A DNA stretch of 64,000 bases from Margaritifera margaritifera (Eukaryota > Mollusca > Bivalvia > Unionida > Margaritiferidae), in NCBI GenBank assembly GCA_029931535.1, contig JAQPZY010001549.1, positions 1,346,501 to 1,410,500 of the forward strand, given 5' to 3'. Both the position numbers and the translations under genes were made by a program. Positions 1-10,766 of the stretch are shown here, one piece after another (positions within the stretch are counted from its first letter, which is position 1; every line of letters begins with the position of its first letter). The notes beneath the pieces are model-generated. The model did not search any database and had not been told where the DNA came from. It was given only the letters and a program-made list of their open reading frames with translations.

Positions 1-660
1 CATGTACTGTTCTGGGCCCAGAGCAACGCAATTTTCGAGTGTTTATTAGACAGCACTGGCTATTGTCCGAGTTTATAACGCTGCTCCGCCTATGACGTTT
101 AATCTCATTACGACAGGAGACGTCAGAGCCAGCTGCCAGTTGAAAAGTCCAAATTTTACCGCTGCAGACGTGGTAGGTCCATTATTAATCATAGCCTAGG
201 TCAGGTACATAGTCCTACAATGTAAGACGTCCACCCTGATATTGCTTGCGACAGTAACGGATTATTTTTACGTTTGTCGCTGCTTTTCTTGCCAATTTCT
301 AACTTGACCAGGATAATTATGTTGCAGTTATTTACCGTAATCAATAACGTAAATCATAACAAAAGTTCGACTCTCGAGGACGCTTCCCGTCTAATTTAGG
401 TCCGTAAAACGAATTTGTGTTCTTCCAAATGAAGTGGCATTTTAGCCTTGATCTGAAAAATACTTCCAAGAATTGCTGAAATTGCCCAGGTAAAACATAA
501 ATCGGGTATTATTAAAAAAACATTTTTTAGAATGAGATACATCGTTGTTTATATAAAAAGCTGCAATAATAGTCTAGAAAGGTACATGAATGCACCAATG
601 TGAATATGACAATAACTGATCGGTCTTGTTACAGCAGCTGGTGAATGAGCAGAAATGTCA
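1..660. other. non-coding stretch, possibly promoter-like
   Basis: No convincing reading frame is present. The first ~400 bases hold more CpG dinucleotides than the following AT-rich DNA, and they include a CRE-like GACGTCAG at 119-126 and TGACGTTT near 93. This would fit the edge of a promoter or first exon whose gene lies to the left of the window. That is inference only; no TATA box, exon or splice site was recognised. Confidence 0.2.
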
Positions 661-674
661 AAGTTATTTTTATA

Positions 675-764
675 TATATTAATTACTGTAAAGTTTTATA
701 AACCTAGGGGCTTATAAATATATATTAATTACTGTTAAGTTTTATAAACCTAGGGGCTTATAAA
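675..764. repeat. 46-bp tandem duplication
   Basis: Two adjacent copies of an AT-rich 46-bp unit containing AAACCTAGGGGCTTATAAA differ by one visible substitution (ACTGTAAAG versus ACTGTTAAG). A recent slippage-type duplication; no function is evident. Confidence 0.8.
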
Positions 765-1418
765 AGCAAAAATATACATAATCACTGCCATTTTGTGAAA
801 ATGTTTTTCTCGGGTTGTATTTTTTAAATAAAAAATGTGTTATTTCATTGTTCTGCTTTACTTCCAATCTTGGTTGAAAATAAGATGTGACTGAAACCAA
901 CATTTTCAATCCTGTGTGGTGCCATACAGCCAATTTCATGCTGGTGTGCTATAAAACTCAACCCACTTGCTCACTTTACCTAAAATGAGCTGTTTTGAGA
1001 TTACCCCCCCCAAGTATACACCTTGACCTGTACTCACGTGATCTATCACTGTCAGGTGCGATCCCATAATGTCTTAAAAACAGTCCTGATTAGAATCGAT
1101 ATTGCTCTTTTAATAATTTTATTTAGTGAACAGTTTTGCATCAGAAAGTAAGAGGAGATAATTTTCATTGCAATCGTTTATAGTGTGTCCAAAAAATTTC
1201 ATAAATAAGCATGGTAACACCATTTAGACAAAAGGTGATCCATTAATGTTGCATGCACTGTAATTATTATGCGTAACCTCATTCATGTTTGTTTTTGTGG
1301 CCCATACCAGAGTTTTCACCAACATTAAAACTGTTATTAAATGGGAGATGGCAGTGGTATGGAAACATTATTGTGGAGCAGGGACTATATGAATTATGCA
1401 TATGAATGAGTTGACATG

Positions 1419-1619
1419 TACCATATATACTCGTGTGTAAGCCTATACCAACTGCAAACTGCATAGACCCAGATCTGCTGTCGCATAATGCGCTGGCAGA
1501 TCTGGTTATATGTAGTTTGTAAGGACTAATCGGTAGAACAAACAACATAGCATTATGCGACGGCAGATCAGGGTCTATGTTTGCATTTGGACCAAGATTA
1601 TACGCGAGTATATATGGTA
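1419..1619. mobile_element. palindromic MITE, family P, copy 1
   Basis: A 201-bp near-palindrome begins TACCATATATACTCG and ends CGAGTATATATGGTA. Both arms carry CAGATCTGG/GGTCTATG motifs and a short GCATTATGCGACGGC-type palindrome. No coding capacity. It is one of at least five dispersed copies in the window (near 19.4, 22.5, 42.5 and 47.0 kb) and matches an amplified relative near 55.6 kb. It is a non-autonomous DNA transposon by structure; the superfamily is not assigned. Confidence 0.75.
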
Positions 1620-2099
1620 GGTAAATAATCCAGCTGTCCACCTCTACAATTGACACTTTACCATGGATCCTGGGTTATGAAATATAAGCTGGCAAGTGCC
1701 ACCATGTGTTTGGCATGGAGCACACAATTTAGACTTTTTAAAATAGGAAACTGGCTCTGATGTCACCTATTGGCAAAGTGACATCAAAGACTTGGACTTC
1801 ACTGGCTAGTATTGTAAAATCCAGGCATTTGTAGTGTGCACAAATTGACTTCTGTCAAAACTAATTTGATTTTATATTTTAGTCTTGCTTGTTATAATGC
1901 AATCTGAAAAAGACCAGGTATTCATCATCAAAACAATGTCTGAGTTTGATCTGACCTTTCACACCCAAAAATAACTGCCCATATATCTTACATGGGGTGA
2001 GAAAGGTTAGAGGAAACTCAGATTTAGAAAAACATTTCTCTGTAAAGAATGGGTTTAAACCTGTCTGAAACAGTATGGAGGTGCTTGATATTCCAGGTA

Positions 2100-2132
<33 letters not shown>

Positions 2133-2172
2133 CACACACGCGCATGCACACACACACACACACACACACACA
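2100..2172. repeat. (CA)n microsatellite
   Basis: About 73 bp of CA dinucleotide repeat with a CACGCGCATG interruption in the middle. It keeps several frames open on both strands, but these are low-complexity artefacts. Confidence 0.95.
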
Positions 2173-2249
2173 TGTTCAGTGTTTTCTCCAGGCTACATCC
2201 TTGCACTATTTCTCGCAGGAAATTTCAAAACGGCCTGTGTAAACATTGG

Positions 2250-3310
2250 TAATGTATTTTAAAGGCACACCAAAATTGCCATATATATCACTTGCTGGCT
2301 TGTACTCTTGTGTCCCAACTATTAGGCAAGTCCATTAAGTCATCAATACACTTAATCTTATCACATGGGTGAAGCTTCTCATTGATCAAAATTACTTTCT
2401 GCTTTGATAGATCTCTTAGTGACCAGATCATAAAGAATGTCTCACTTTTTCAAGCTGAATACTCGTGTCATTTAAGGTGATAATGACTGATCGTCTGATA
2501 TTAATGCGAGTACTGTGTATTTAGAGACCATATGAAACCATTGAATTCAAATTATCATCTGATACATATACCAGAACCTGAAGTGATACAGATGTAGTTG
2601 ACCTGATCAAGTGCAAAGAATCCACAAAAAAATGGAAAAATGGCACTGCTTATATCCTGAATAAAAATAGGTTGACTTCAAAATGATCAAAACGAAAATA
2701 AAGATTTCACTTTGTAAACAACTGTTAAGTAAATTTAAAAGAAAACACCCAATATAGAGTTGTTGTTTGTTTTATCACTGTTACTTCAATTCTAATATAC
2801 TGTATCTGTAGAAATTCTTGTAAGAACGTGATGATCACTGGATAACAGTTTATTATCAAAGAGAACTTCATATACTAGTATGAATTTACCACAGTAATTT
2901 AACTGCGTTCATAATTGCGGTGATGTAATTAGCACATAATCGAATAATTGGCAGGATCCTTAGGGCCTTTTTCATGGAAAGCTGGAGAAAACACTGCATA
3001 TACACTTACATACATTCTGAAATACGTAGATAAAACCTGAGCGATGTGGGGCTTTACGTTATGCAGAAGCTGAGAAGAGTGATCAAGAAGAGCACCCATG
3101 CCATCCCTCCGAGGTGGCAAGATTTCTTTTAGACCTTTTGATAGGAGTATCTTACTCTAGGAAATTAGTAGAGCTCTAAATTATTCAGGATTCGCTACAT
3201 ATTTTAAATATCATATATATGGGACTCATAGTACAGTACTCCCTGAATAAAACTGTCCATGGGAACCATAGAGTATTCCATCTTATAGTGAAACTGTCTT
3301 ATACTGAAGT
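2250..3310. other. intergenic, nothing recognised
   Basis: AT-rich sequence without a supportable gene, RNA or repeat that I can name. Short frames on the minus strand near 2.9-3.1 kb have no recognisable protein features. Confidence 0.5.
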
Positions 3311-3318
3311 AGATGATA

Positions 3319-3612
3319 CAGCACTCCCTCAGTGTAAGTCTCTTCATTATAACACTGTTCCTGTTATAATGCAAGCAATGTCTTGGATCTCATTTCATTA
3401 GGTCATAGTAAAGTTATCTGTGTCATGTACTACATTATAAGGCAGTCTCACTAAAGGTGGTATAATCTATGACTCCCATATATATATAATGATGGAGTAC
3501 TTTAGATATAATTTTACTACCACTTAAAGAAATTTTATCCATGACGATGATTGCTTTGCTTTGTAACAGGAACCGTGTTATAAGAAAAGGGCCTTATAGT
3601 GAGGGAGTGCTG
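3319..3612. mobile_element. TA-flanked pogo/Tigger-like MITE
   Basis: A 294-bp element starts CAGCACTCCCTCA and ends TGAGGGAGTGCTG, flanked by TA on both sides (3317-3318 and 3613-3614). The imperfect terminal inverted repeats extend ~60 bp (for example TTATAACACTGTTCCTGTTA against TTATAACACGGTTCCTGTTA on the other strand). TA target sites and CAG...CTG ends fit the pogo/Tigger branch of Tc1/mariner. There is no transposase. A diverged partial terminus (CAGTACTCCCTGAATAA) lies just upstream at 3234. Confidence 0.75.
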
Positions 3613-4074
3613 TACTGAAAGAATCCCATAAAGAACTGTATAATTCTGACTAGAATGCCTTGAAAGTGTATTGTACACAATATACATGGTCTTTTTTTCA
3701 ATTTAGTTAAGCTGCATATTAACTGTGGTACAGTGGGAAATACCTTAACTATCACTTCTATTAAGCAATGACATGTCTGAAAATATCGTTTTCTCCAAGG
3801 TCCTAAAGAACAAATTGTGGCAGAAATAAACCTTCATTATGCAACCACATGAATAGGAGACCAATGTGAGGAAAACATTTCACAGAATTTGTAACCATCA
3901 CAGTTTTTCCCCCAGAGATCTATTTCTCTAAGAATACCAAATTTCTTATGCTTAGGTTGTTTCTGGTGATACATGTATTTTGAACAAAAGACTATACCAA
4001 ATACTTTGCAAGTGTTTTAATAATAAGTTCCATGTTTGAGTTTAAACTTGTACATGGATTACAATGTGGATCAT

Positions 4075-4320
4075 TTCAGCCAGGATTGTGTGCCTATTCC
4101 ACACAATCTGTCAGTCAAGGACGTGTGCCTATTCCACACAATCTGTCAGTCTATGATGTGTGCATATTTGATACAATCTGTCAGTCAGGATTGCGTGCCT
4201 ATTCGTCACAAGTTGTCAGTCGGGATTGTGTACATATTTCACACAATCTGTCAGGATTGTGTGCATATTTTACATAAACTGTCAGTCAGGATTGTGTGCA
4301 TATTACATACAATGTCATTT
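4075..4320. repeat. ~35-bp minisatellite
   Basis: About seven degenerate tandem copies of a ~35-bp unit of the form GTCAGTCAGGATTGTGTGC followed by ATATTYCACACAATCT. The short reading frames over it are repeat artefacts. Confidence 0.85.
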
Positions 4321-4768
4321 ATTAACATATTTTGAAAATGAATTTCAAGACAGTTTATTTGCTTTCTGCGGCAGTTAAAGAAATTGGATCTTTTAATAAT
4401 CTACACTTGTCTCACTTAATATTTTGCCAGCTCTCAGTCTGGTGCCCGGAGAGTATTATAGATATGCATATGTCCAGAAGGTGGTTGCTTAAGAGGGATT
4501 TTACTGTAGATGTATATCAATCAGTATGTAGCATATCTCTTTTCATTAATCATCACTGGTAAAGTACTGTATACATGCAGTGTAGGATCCGTAACAAAAT
4601 AAATTCTGTTCAAAAGACAAAGGAACATAAAACTGTTGTGGAGCACCCAATCGGTCCTGTCATTTATTTCATTTTGTCTGTAATGGAAGTCAGAACCTAA
4701 GCATTAAGGGTTTATACCCATGGAATAGTTTATGCTGGTCTGTTCTTGAGGTGATCCAGCATGTATTT

Positions 4769-4892
4769 GTGTCATGAAACCACCTCATTACTGACACATA
4801 GTGTCATGAAACCACTTCACTACTGACAGTGTCATGAAACCACCTCACTACTGACACATAGTGTCATGAAACCACCTTACTACTGACACATA
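4769..4892. repeat. 32-bp minisatellite, four units
   Basis: Four tandem units beginning GTGTCATGAAACCACCT and ending CTGACACATA at 4769, 4801, 4829 and 4861. The second unit is 28 bp because it lacks the last four bases. Confidence 0.9.
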
Positions 4893-5818
4893 GTGTCTTA
4901 GATGTTGATTGAGCTGACATGCAATTATCTGCCCTTTTCACTCTGAGCAACTCTCAGATATGCCTCTTTTTTTTTTACAGGATCGATGCTAGGCAAAAGT
5001 TCAGAGGAAAAATAATTTCTACATCCTGCCAAAGCATGACAGGGTGAGATAAAATAAGGAGATGTAAGTAACACTTTAAGAATTAAGAATGTTAGGAAGA
5101 AAAATATGCTTGGAATACCTCTTGCTATGTGACTGCCAGACAAATACCATTGATGCTTAAATCATACTCATTAGTATTTATGTTAAGAATCTTCTGGTAT
5201 GATAGTTTTAACTGCATGGATTTCCCAAAGTTTTCTACATTAAAGCCAAAGGCTGATGGGATTGGGAAGGTTGCATATAATCTAACTAAATCAAAAGGTT
5301 ATCAGCAGGGGTAGAAAATCCATGGTTGTCCCTGGGCAACCAGCTTTGAAAATCTGTCCCCATCCGATTTTTCAGGTTGCCTGGTAAATTACTGCAGTTG
5401 CCCCCAAAATGTCTGTAATCAACATTTGTCACCACCTTCTGTTGTATTAATATATATATATTAGTTATTCCTAATTGAAAACAGTACTTGTAACTCAACA
5501 TCATTCATGCTAATGGAAAGTGTCACACAAGTTTAAACACATTTAACCTATTTGAGATTAACAAATAAAAGAATCAAACAATTTCCTTTTTTTGATGGTG
5601 TCTTGTCTGTCAGCTTTCTAGTACATGTAGTTGGCCACCCTTGATCAGAAACTTATCCATATTTATGTTTATCTGAGTTTACATCATTACGGTTCATGGT
5701 ATTGTTAATATGTCACTGTTAATCCTGTGTCAAAACTGTCAGGGAGTTGTTAACTTTCCATGTGGGATTTAGCCAATACCCCACAAGCCAGTGTAGTATG
5801 CAACAACATTTGCACATA
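4893..5818. other. intergenic with a possible hAT-type terminus
   Basis: No gene seen. At about 5307 a CAGGGGTAGAAAATCC motif followed by CCCTGGGCAACC and later GGTTGCCTGG resembles the CAGGG...AAATCC...TTGCCC termini found elsewhere in the window (7436, 45138, 50380, 51324). Otherwise unremarkable AT-rich DNA with a short TA tract near 5448. Confidence 0.3.
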
Positions 5819-6917
5819 CAGTGGTCCCCCTCTTATAAGGCCACCCCTTCTGCATCAAGAAAGTGGCCTTATTAGACGGGTGGCCTTTCTAGAGGGGGAT
5901 CACACAGTTGTGAGTAATAACTACATATAAAGTATAAAAGATGTAACTAATTTTTATATATTTAATATTTGCATTTAAAAATCACAGGAATATTATCTGG
6001 TTAAGGACTAAATATGATAAAACTAATCAATGTTATTTTTAAAAATATGAATAATCATGAATCGTGGTGCAAAACCACATTGTCGGTAAATTCGGGGCAC
6101 AAATATTTGGTTGCAAATATCCCTGTACGTCCGTTGATTCCGTCTTCCCACTAAAGTTGAATGTATATTGACGATGTTTATTTGAATCTTTCTGACATAA
6201 AATTTCTCAGTAGTTATCAAAAGACTCTCCCTCTTTTCGTTTTAATTTAATTGCTTTCATATTTGTTCTAAACTGAGAATGTCGGACGATATTTTGCGAC
6301 AACTTATTCCTTCGCGGGCAATCACGCGTGAGGCAGTGTTTACAACGGAAGTGAGTCTGTCACGTGATCGACTTTTTTTTTTCTTCTTCTCCAGTCTGGT
6401 ACCCGGTTATGTTTATTTCATAATCTATTAGAGTGAAGCCAGAAAGGCTAACATACCGTTTTACTATCTGGCGACCGGATGTCACGCTGACTTGAGCCGA
6501 ACAATGCTGTGCTTCTCAGCGGTTAGCTTTTGTCATCTTGATAATTATCGGTGGTAATAATAGCCAGTAATTATCAAAGTGACAAAAGCTAACATCTAAG
6601 GAACACATGGCAGTAAGGATAATCGGATTACTTACCTCTTTGTAAGCATTAAAGTTACTTTATTGGCATATTGGAACAAAATGTCAATGTGTTGAATTGA
6701 GAAATTAAAAAATATTATTGAGATTTTACTCTGTAAACAACCATTATGTGGCCGCTTGCGAGGGGTAAATTTGACCGTTTTTGCACTAAAATGCTGGCCG
6801 CTGGTCGCGTTAGAGGGGTGGCCGTCCTTGAACACAAACTCGTCGGTGCCAAGGGATTGTGGCCGTATAAAGCGGGTGGCCGCTGGTCAGGGGGGCCATT
6901 CAAGAGGGGGACCACTG
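5819..6917. mobile_element. 1.1-kb TA-flanked pogo/Tigger-like element, non-autonomous
   Basis: Terminal inverted repeats CAGTGGTCCCCCTCTT (5819-5834) and AAGAGGGGGACCACTG (6902-6917) lie between TA dinucleotides at both ends. Subterminal copies of GTGGCC motifs occur at both ends (GGCCACCCC left; GGTGGCCG and GGTGGCCGCTGG right). The interior holds no transposase frame of useful length, so it is a deletion derivative or MITE. TA target and CAG/CTG ends are typical of the pogo/Tigger group. Confidence 0.8.
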
Positions 6918-7027
6918 TAGCAAGTGTCCATTTGTTCAACAGACGAATAAAAATAAAGTGTAATACATGTACTACATCATAGTCATTCAGTATGTAAAGC
7001 TGTAGATGATAGAAACTGCTACCATAT

Positions 7028-7360
7028 GTCGGTGTGTTCACAAAGGAAGACACGAGTCTTGTTTCGTGTCGGTGTGTTCACAAAGGAAGACACAAGTCTT
7101 GTTTCATAAAGGGTTCTCCCAGAGGAGCTGGTAGTATGGACTGTGATTTCTTGTTTCTTTAAGGATTCTCCCTGAAGAGCTGTTAGTATGGACTGTGATT
7201 ACTTGCTTCTTTAAGGGTTCTTCCTGAGGAGCTGGTAGTATTGACTGTGATTACTTGTTTCTTTAAGGGTTCTTCCTGAGGAGCTGGTAGTATGGACTGT
7301 GATTACTTGTTTCTTTAAGGGTTTTTCCTGAGGAGCTGGTAGTATGGACTGTGATTACTT
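7028..7360. repeat. two adjacent minisatellites (40 bp x2, 52 bp x5)
   Basis: A 40-bp unit (GTCGGTGTGTTCACAAAGGA...) is duplicated at 7028 and 7068. It is followed by about 4.8 copies of a 52-bp unit containing GAGGAGCTGGTAGTATGGAC from 7111 to 7360. The copies near the middle are the most alike, suggesting recent slippage. Confidence 0.9.
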
Positions 7361-7435
7361 AATCAGATAATCAGTAGCAGACACCTGTTGATTGGTGTGG
7401 TCTTTTACCAACAGCAATCAGCCAACACATTCTCG

Positions 7436-8030
7436 CAGGGATTTACAAATCCACTTGCCCGACTCGAGATCCAAGCTCAGATTCGTTTCGGGCAAGATCA
7501 AGACAAAACATGCTTGAACTCAAATCTGAAGTAAACAACCTAATTCAAGGACACTAGTTAAACATGTTTTGTTTTTTCTTCTGATAAACAACATTAAGAT
7601 TTAAGCAAATATTAAAGTCAAGAAACATTTATAATTTCCTAAAATATCTATAATATTATATAAACATCATACATAACAACTAATTAAAGCTAGTTTGGAC
7701 GAATAAAGAATACATATTTATATTTTAACTTATCAGTTACATTTTAATATTTGTATGTATATGTATCTGGGATTCACTGACTTGCAGGTCCTGACCTAGC
7801 CTCGGGCAGTTTTTGAGCTTGCCAACTCTAAACAGCTCGTGAAAGATTGTTAAGATGCATGTCACCGATTTTAAGGTGAATTGGTGTTAATTGGTAATAA
7901 TATAACTTATGAGATTTCTTCGACATGTGTGTTTGGAAATAAAATTCACTTGTCTCTAATGATTAACCACTAGGAGGATTTCTAGGAGGATTTCGTTCAA
8001 AGTGTGATCGATATACCGAAAATGTTGCGC
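7436..8030 (+). mobile_element. dispersed element T, truncated copy (left end)
   Basis: Starts CAGGGATTTACAAATCC, then CACTTGCCCGACTCG and a GGGCAAG partner. It continues through sequence shared with the 12.97-, 14.95- and 62.43-kb copies (GTATGTATCTGGGAT, GATGCATGTCACCGAT, GTGTGTTTGGAAATAAA). No coding capacity. The CAGGG start and subterminal TTGCCC/GGGCAA motifs suggest a hAT-like non-autonomous element, but no 8-bp target duplication was found. It ends abruptly against a ~150-bp repeat array. Confidence 0.6.
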
Positions 8031-8760
8031 CCACAACTTATGATGTCTTGTTGGTCCTATGTGAAAAGTGGTGCCAATTTGACATCCAGTATGGTGCCCA
8101 CAGTGATTATCTTGAAAATCCTGTTGTCACTCTTCGTCCTGAATGGATGGTCTCATTGACATGAGGTTTTCACCAAAAGACTTCTTATGATGTTTAGTTC
8201 CTCCTGAATTAAAATAGTGGTTATTGGCAATCCAATAATGCTGCCATGATGGCCATCTTGAAAATCTTGCTGATATTCTTGAGAGTGGATGGTCATATCA
8301 ACATAGGATTTTTACTAATAGACTTTTTATGACATCTAGTTGGTCCTAAATAAAAATGGTGCCTATCTGATATCAAAGATGGCCACCATGGCAGTTATCT
8401 TGAAATCTTGTTGAACCTACTGCTTCAGAATCGATGATCATATTGAAACGAGGTTTTCACCAAAAGACTTCTTATATGAAAATGTTGCCACATGGACATC
8501 CAGTAAAACTTCTTATTATGTCTAGTTTGTCCTAAATGAAAATGGTGCTAATCAGACTGGCAATTTCATGACCCTGGTGGCTGTCTTTAAATTTTTTTTA
8601 TCACTACCCCAGAAGAATGAATAGTCGTAGTGATATGAGGTTTTCTTTAAAAGACTTTTTATGATGTGTAGTTTGACCTAATAAAAAAACTGCTGATCAA
8701 TGGTGGTCATCTTGAAAATCTTGTTACACCTCTCCTTTGATAACTAGCTAGCAGTGGGGT
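8031..8760. repeat. degenerate ~150-bp repeat array, orientation 1
   Basis: Four to five degraded units carry AGGTTTTCACCAAAAGACTTCTTATGATGT, then AAAATGGTGCC, then TCTTGAAAATCTTGTT motifs. The same family lies in the opposite orientation at 45.44-46.88 kb. Unit spacing varies from about 145 to 190 bp. No complete gene is present. Confidence 0.7.
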
Positions 8761-9600
8761 CCATAAACATCAACCACAGCATAAGCTAGGGCATGGAATA
8801 GTGAGGGAAACAATTTTTGGTTAACATTGTCAGTTGTGGGGTTGGGGCAGTGCAAGCAACTTTCATTGATTCATGAAAATTATAATCTTTGTCCTACACA
8901 AATATTTGTATAATGGATTTTAATATTAATAGATGTTAGATTTTAAGAAGCCAGATAAAGTTAATAAATTGATGATGGACCTTAATATAAATCAAGTTGA
9001 CTGCAGTACTCACAAATTTGTGTATTAGTAGAGTTTGCTCCTTCTGAGTATCAAACCACGTATATCATTCAGGGAAGCAAACACAATTGAAAAATAATTG
9101 CACACATGAACCACTGGAGTAAAATGCATCAATATGGTTGCACTAGTTAATTCCTGAAAATAGTGATTTTAAATGTCACCACTTTGTCAATAGAACATGG
9201 CAGTGACACTATTGTTTTGGTAATAATAAACAGTTGGCATACAGCAATTGCACTGGATCACGAAAGAAAATACAGACCAGAAAAAAGTGAGAAATCAGAA
9301 ATCTGCACATTTTATTAGAACTTACTAGTTGTATTCTTGGAAACTTTGAAGAACAATCTACAGAGTAACCAAAGACAGACCCATAGTATTTGTCAACAGT
9401 GTGTGTTTATACCAAAAAATTAGGCTGGTCTGCACCTGGATGTTACTGTGATGTCATTGCCTATCGTGTACTGTAATTGTCTGGAGACAACTAATCTGTG
9501 TCAGTGTGTTGAAGGATCGTTCAGTTCTCAAAAGTTGTAAATATAAAGCCAGCTATGACACTGAATCATCATTTAATTAGGTTCTCACAGAAGCACTTGC
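8761..9600. other. intergenic, nothing recognised
   Basis: AT-rich sequence with no supportable gene or repeat. Confidence 0.5.
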
Positions 9601-9853
9601 GATGCAGGCATCAGTGTGACAGTCAGTTGACTCTTTTCATGTGTGAATTGATGAAGACATAAATGCAGGCATCACTGTGACAGTCAGTTAACTTTTTCAT
9701 GTTTTAATTGATGAAGACATACTTGCAATGCAGGCATCACTGTGACAGTCAGTTGACTCTTTTCATGTGTGAATTGATGAAGACATACTTGCAATGCAGG
9801 CATCACTGTGACAGTCAGTTGACTCATTTCATGTTTGAATTGATGAAGACATA
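9601..9853. repeat. 60-66-bp minisatellite, four units
   Basis: Four tandem units each contain GCAGGCATCACTGTGACAG, then TTTTCATG, then AATTGATGAAGACATA. The first two are 60 bp and the last two 66 bp because of a TACTTGCAA insertion. Confidence 0.9.
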
Positions 9854-9858
9854 CAGTA

Positions 9859-10305
9859 GCACCTTTATGATGATTACATATAAACACAATTAAAAGATAA
9901 AATGTAAACATGAATTTGACTTAACACCTTTATGATGACTACATGTAAACACAAAAGATAAAATGTAAACATGAATTTGACTTAACACCTTATGATGATT
10001 ACATATAAACACAATTAAAAGATAAAATGTAAACATGAATTTGACTTAACACCTTTATGATGATTACATGTAAACACAATTAAAAGATAAAATGTAAACA
10101 AGAATTTGACTTAACACCTTTATGATGATTACATGTAAACAAAATTAAAAGATAAAATGTAAACATGAATTTGACTTAACACCTTTATGATGATTACATG
10201 TAAACACAATTAAAAGATAAAATGTAAACATGAATTTGACTTAACTCCTTTATGATGATTACATATAAACACAATTAAAAGATAAAATTTAAACATGAAT
10301 TTGAT
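9859..10305. repeat. ~63-bp minisatellite, seven units
   Basis: About seven highly similar tandem units of the form ACACCTTTATGATGATTACA, then TAAACACAATTAAAAGATAA, then ATGTAAACATGAATTTGACT. It directly follows the previous array; both lie upstream of the ZBED/hAT-like gene. Confidence 0.9.
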
Positions 10306-10740
10306 ATATCTTGAATGATGCCACTTAAATAACTTTTTTAATATATATATAAAATATTGATGATGTAACCAAACTTAGCATATCTAGACATTGTCTGAAA
10401 CAAGTTCAGTGATTTTCTATCCATAATATCAGGTTAAAGGTCCAAGGTCATGCCAAAGAATTTTGTACTGCACTTACAGGTATCTTGTGAGCATGTTAAT
10501 TCAGACATGTAAGAAAATGTATTTGTTGCAAAATTTGGTGTGTTGTAAATTCTAGAAAATATCTGAGTTAGTTTTAATACTCATCCGTTAAAATGAATAA
10601 AAGCACAGAATAATTTGTCTTATCTTGGATTCCTGATGTATCATTTTAGTCAGTAGAGCATTATTCCCTTCAAGAGACTTGTTAGATGTAAAATGGGGCC
10701 TATATTGGGCCTCAAAATTGACATGAGAATCTCCATGTGA

Positions 10741-10760
10741 AATTTCTTTGTCTCTTACAG
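10741..10760 (+). promoter_or_regulatory. splice acceptor before the ZBED/hAT-like coding exon
   Basis: A pyrimidine-rich run ending TCTCTTACAG lies immediately 5' of the first in-frame ATG (10767). It is a good match to a 3' splice site. An upstream exon is therefore likely, but I could not locate it. Confidence 0.55.
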
Positions 10761-10766
10761 AATTAT

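Noticed and set aside
1879..2252. Cys/Val- and His/Thr-rich frames
   Set aside because: Generated by the (CA)n microsatellite.
10737..10766. Start of the ZBED/hAT protein at codon 10737
   Set aside because: That codon is GTG and lies in a polypyrimidine tract ending in a splice acceptor; the first ATG is 10767.
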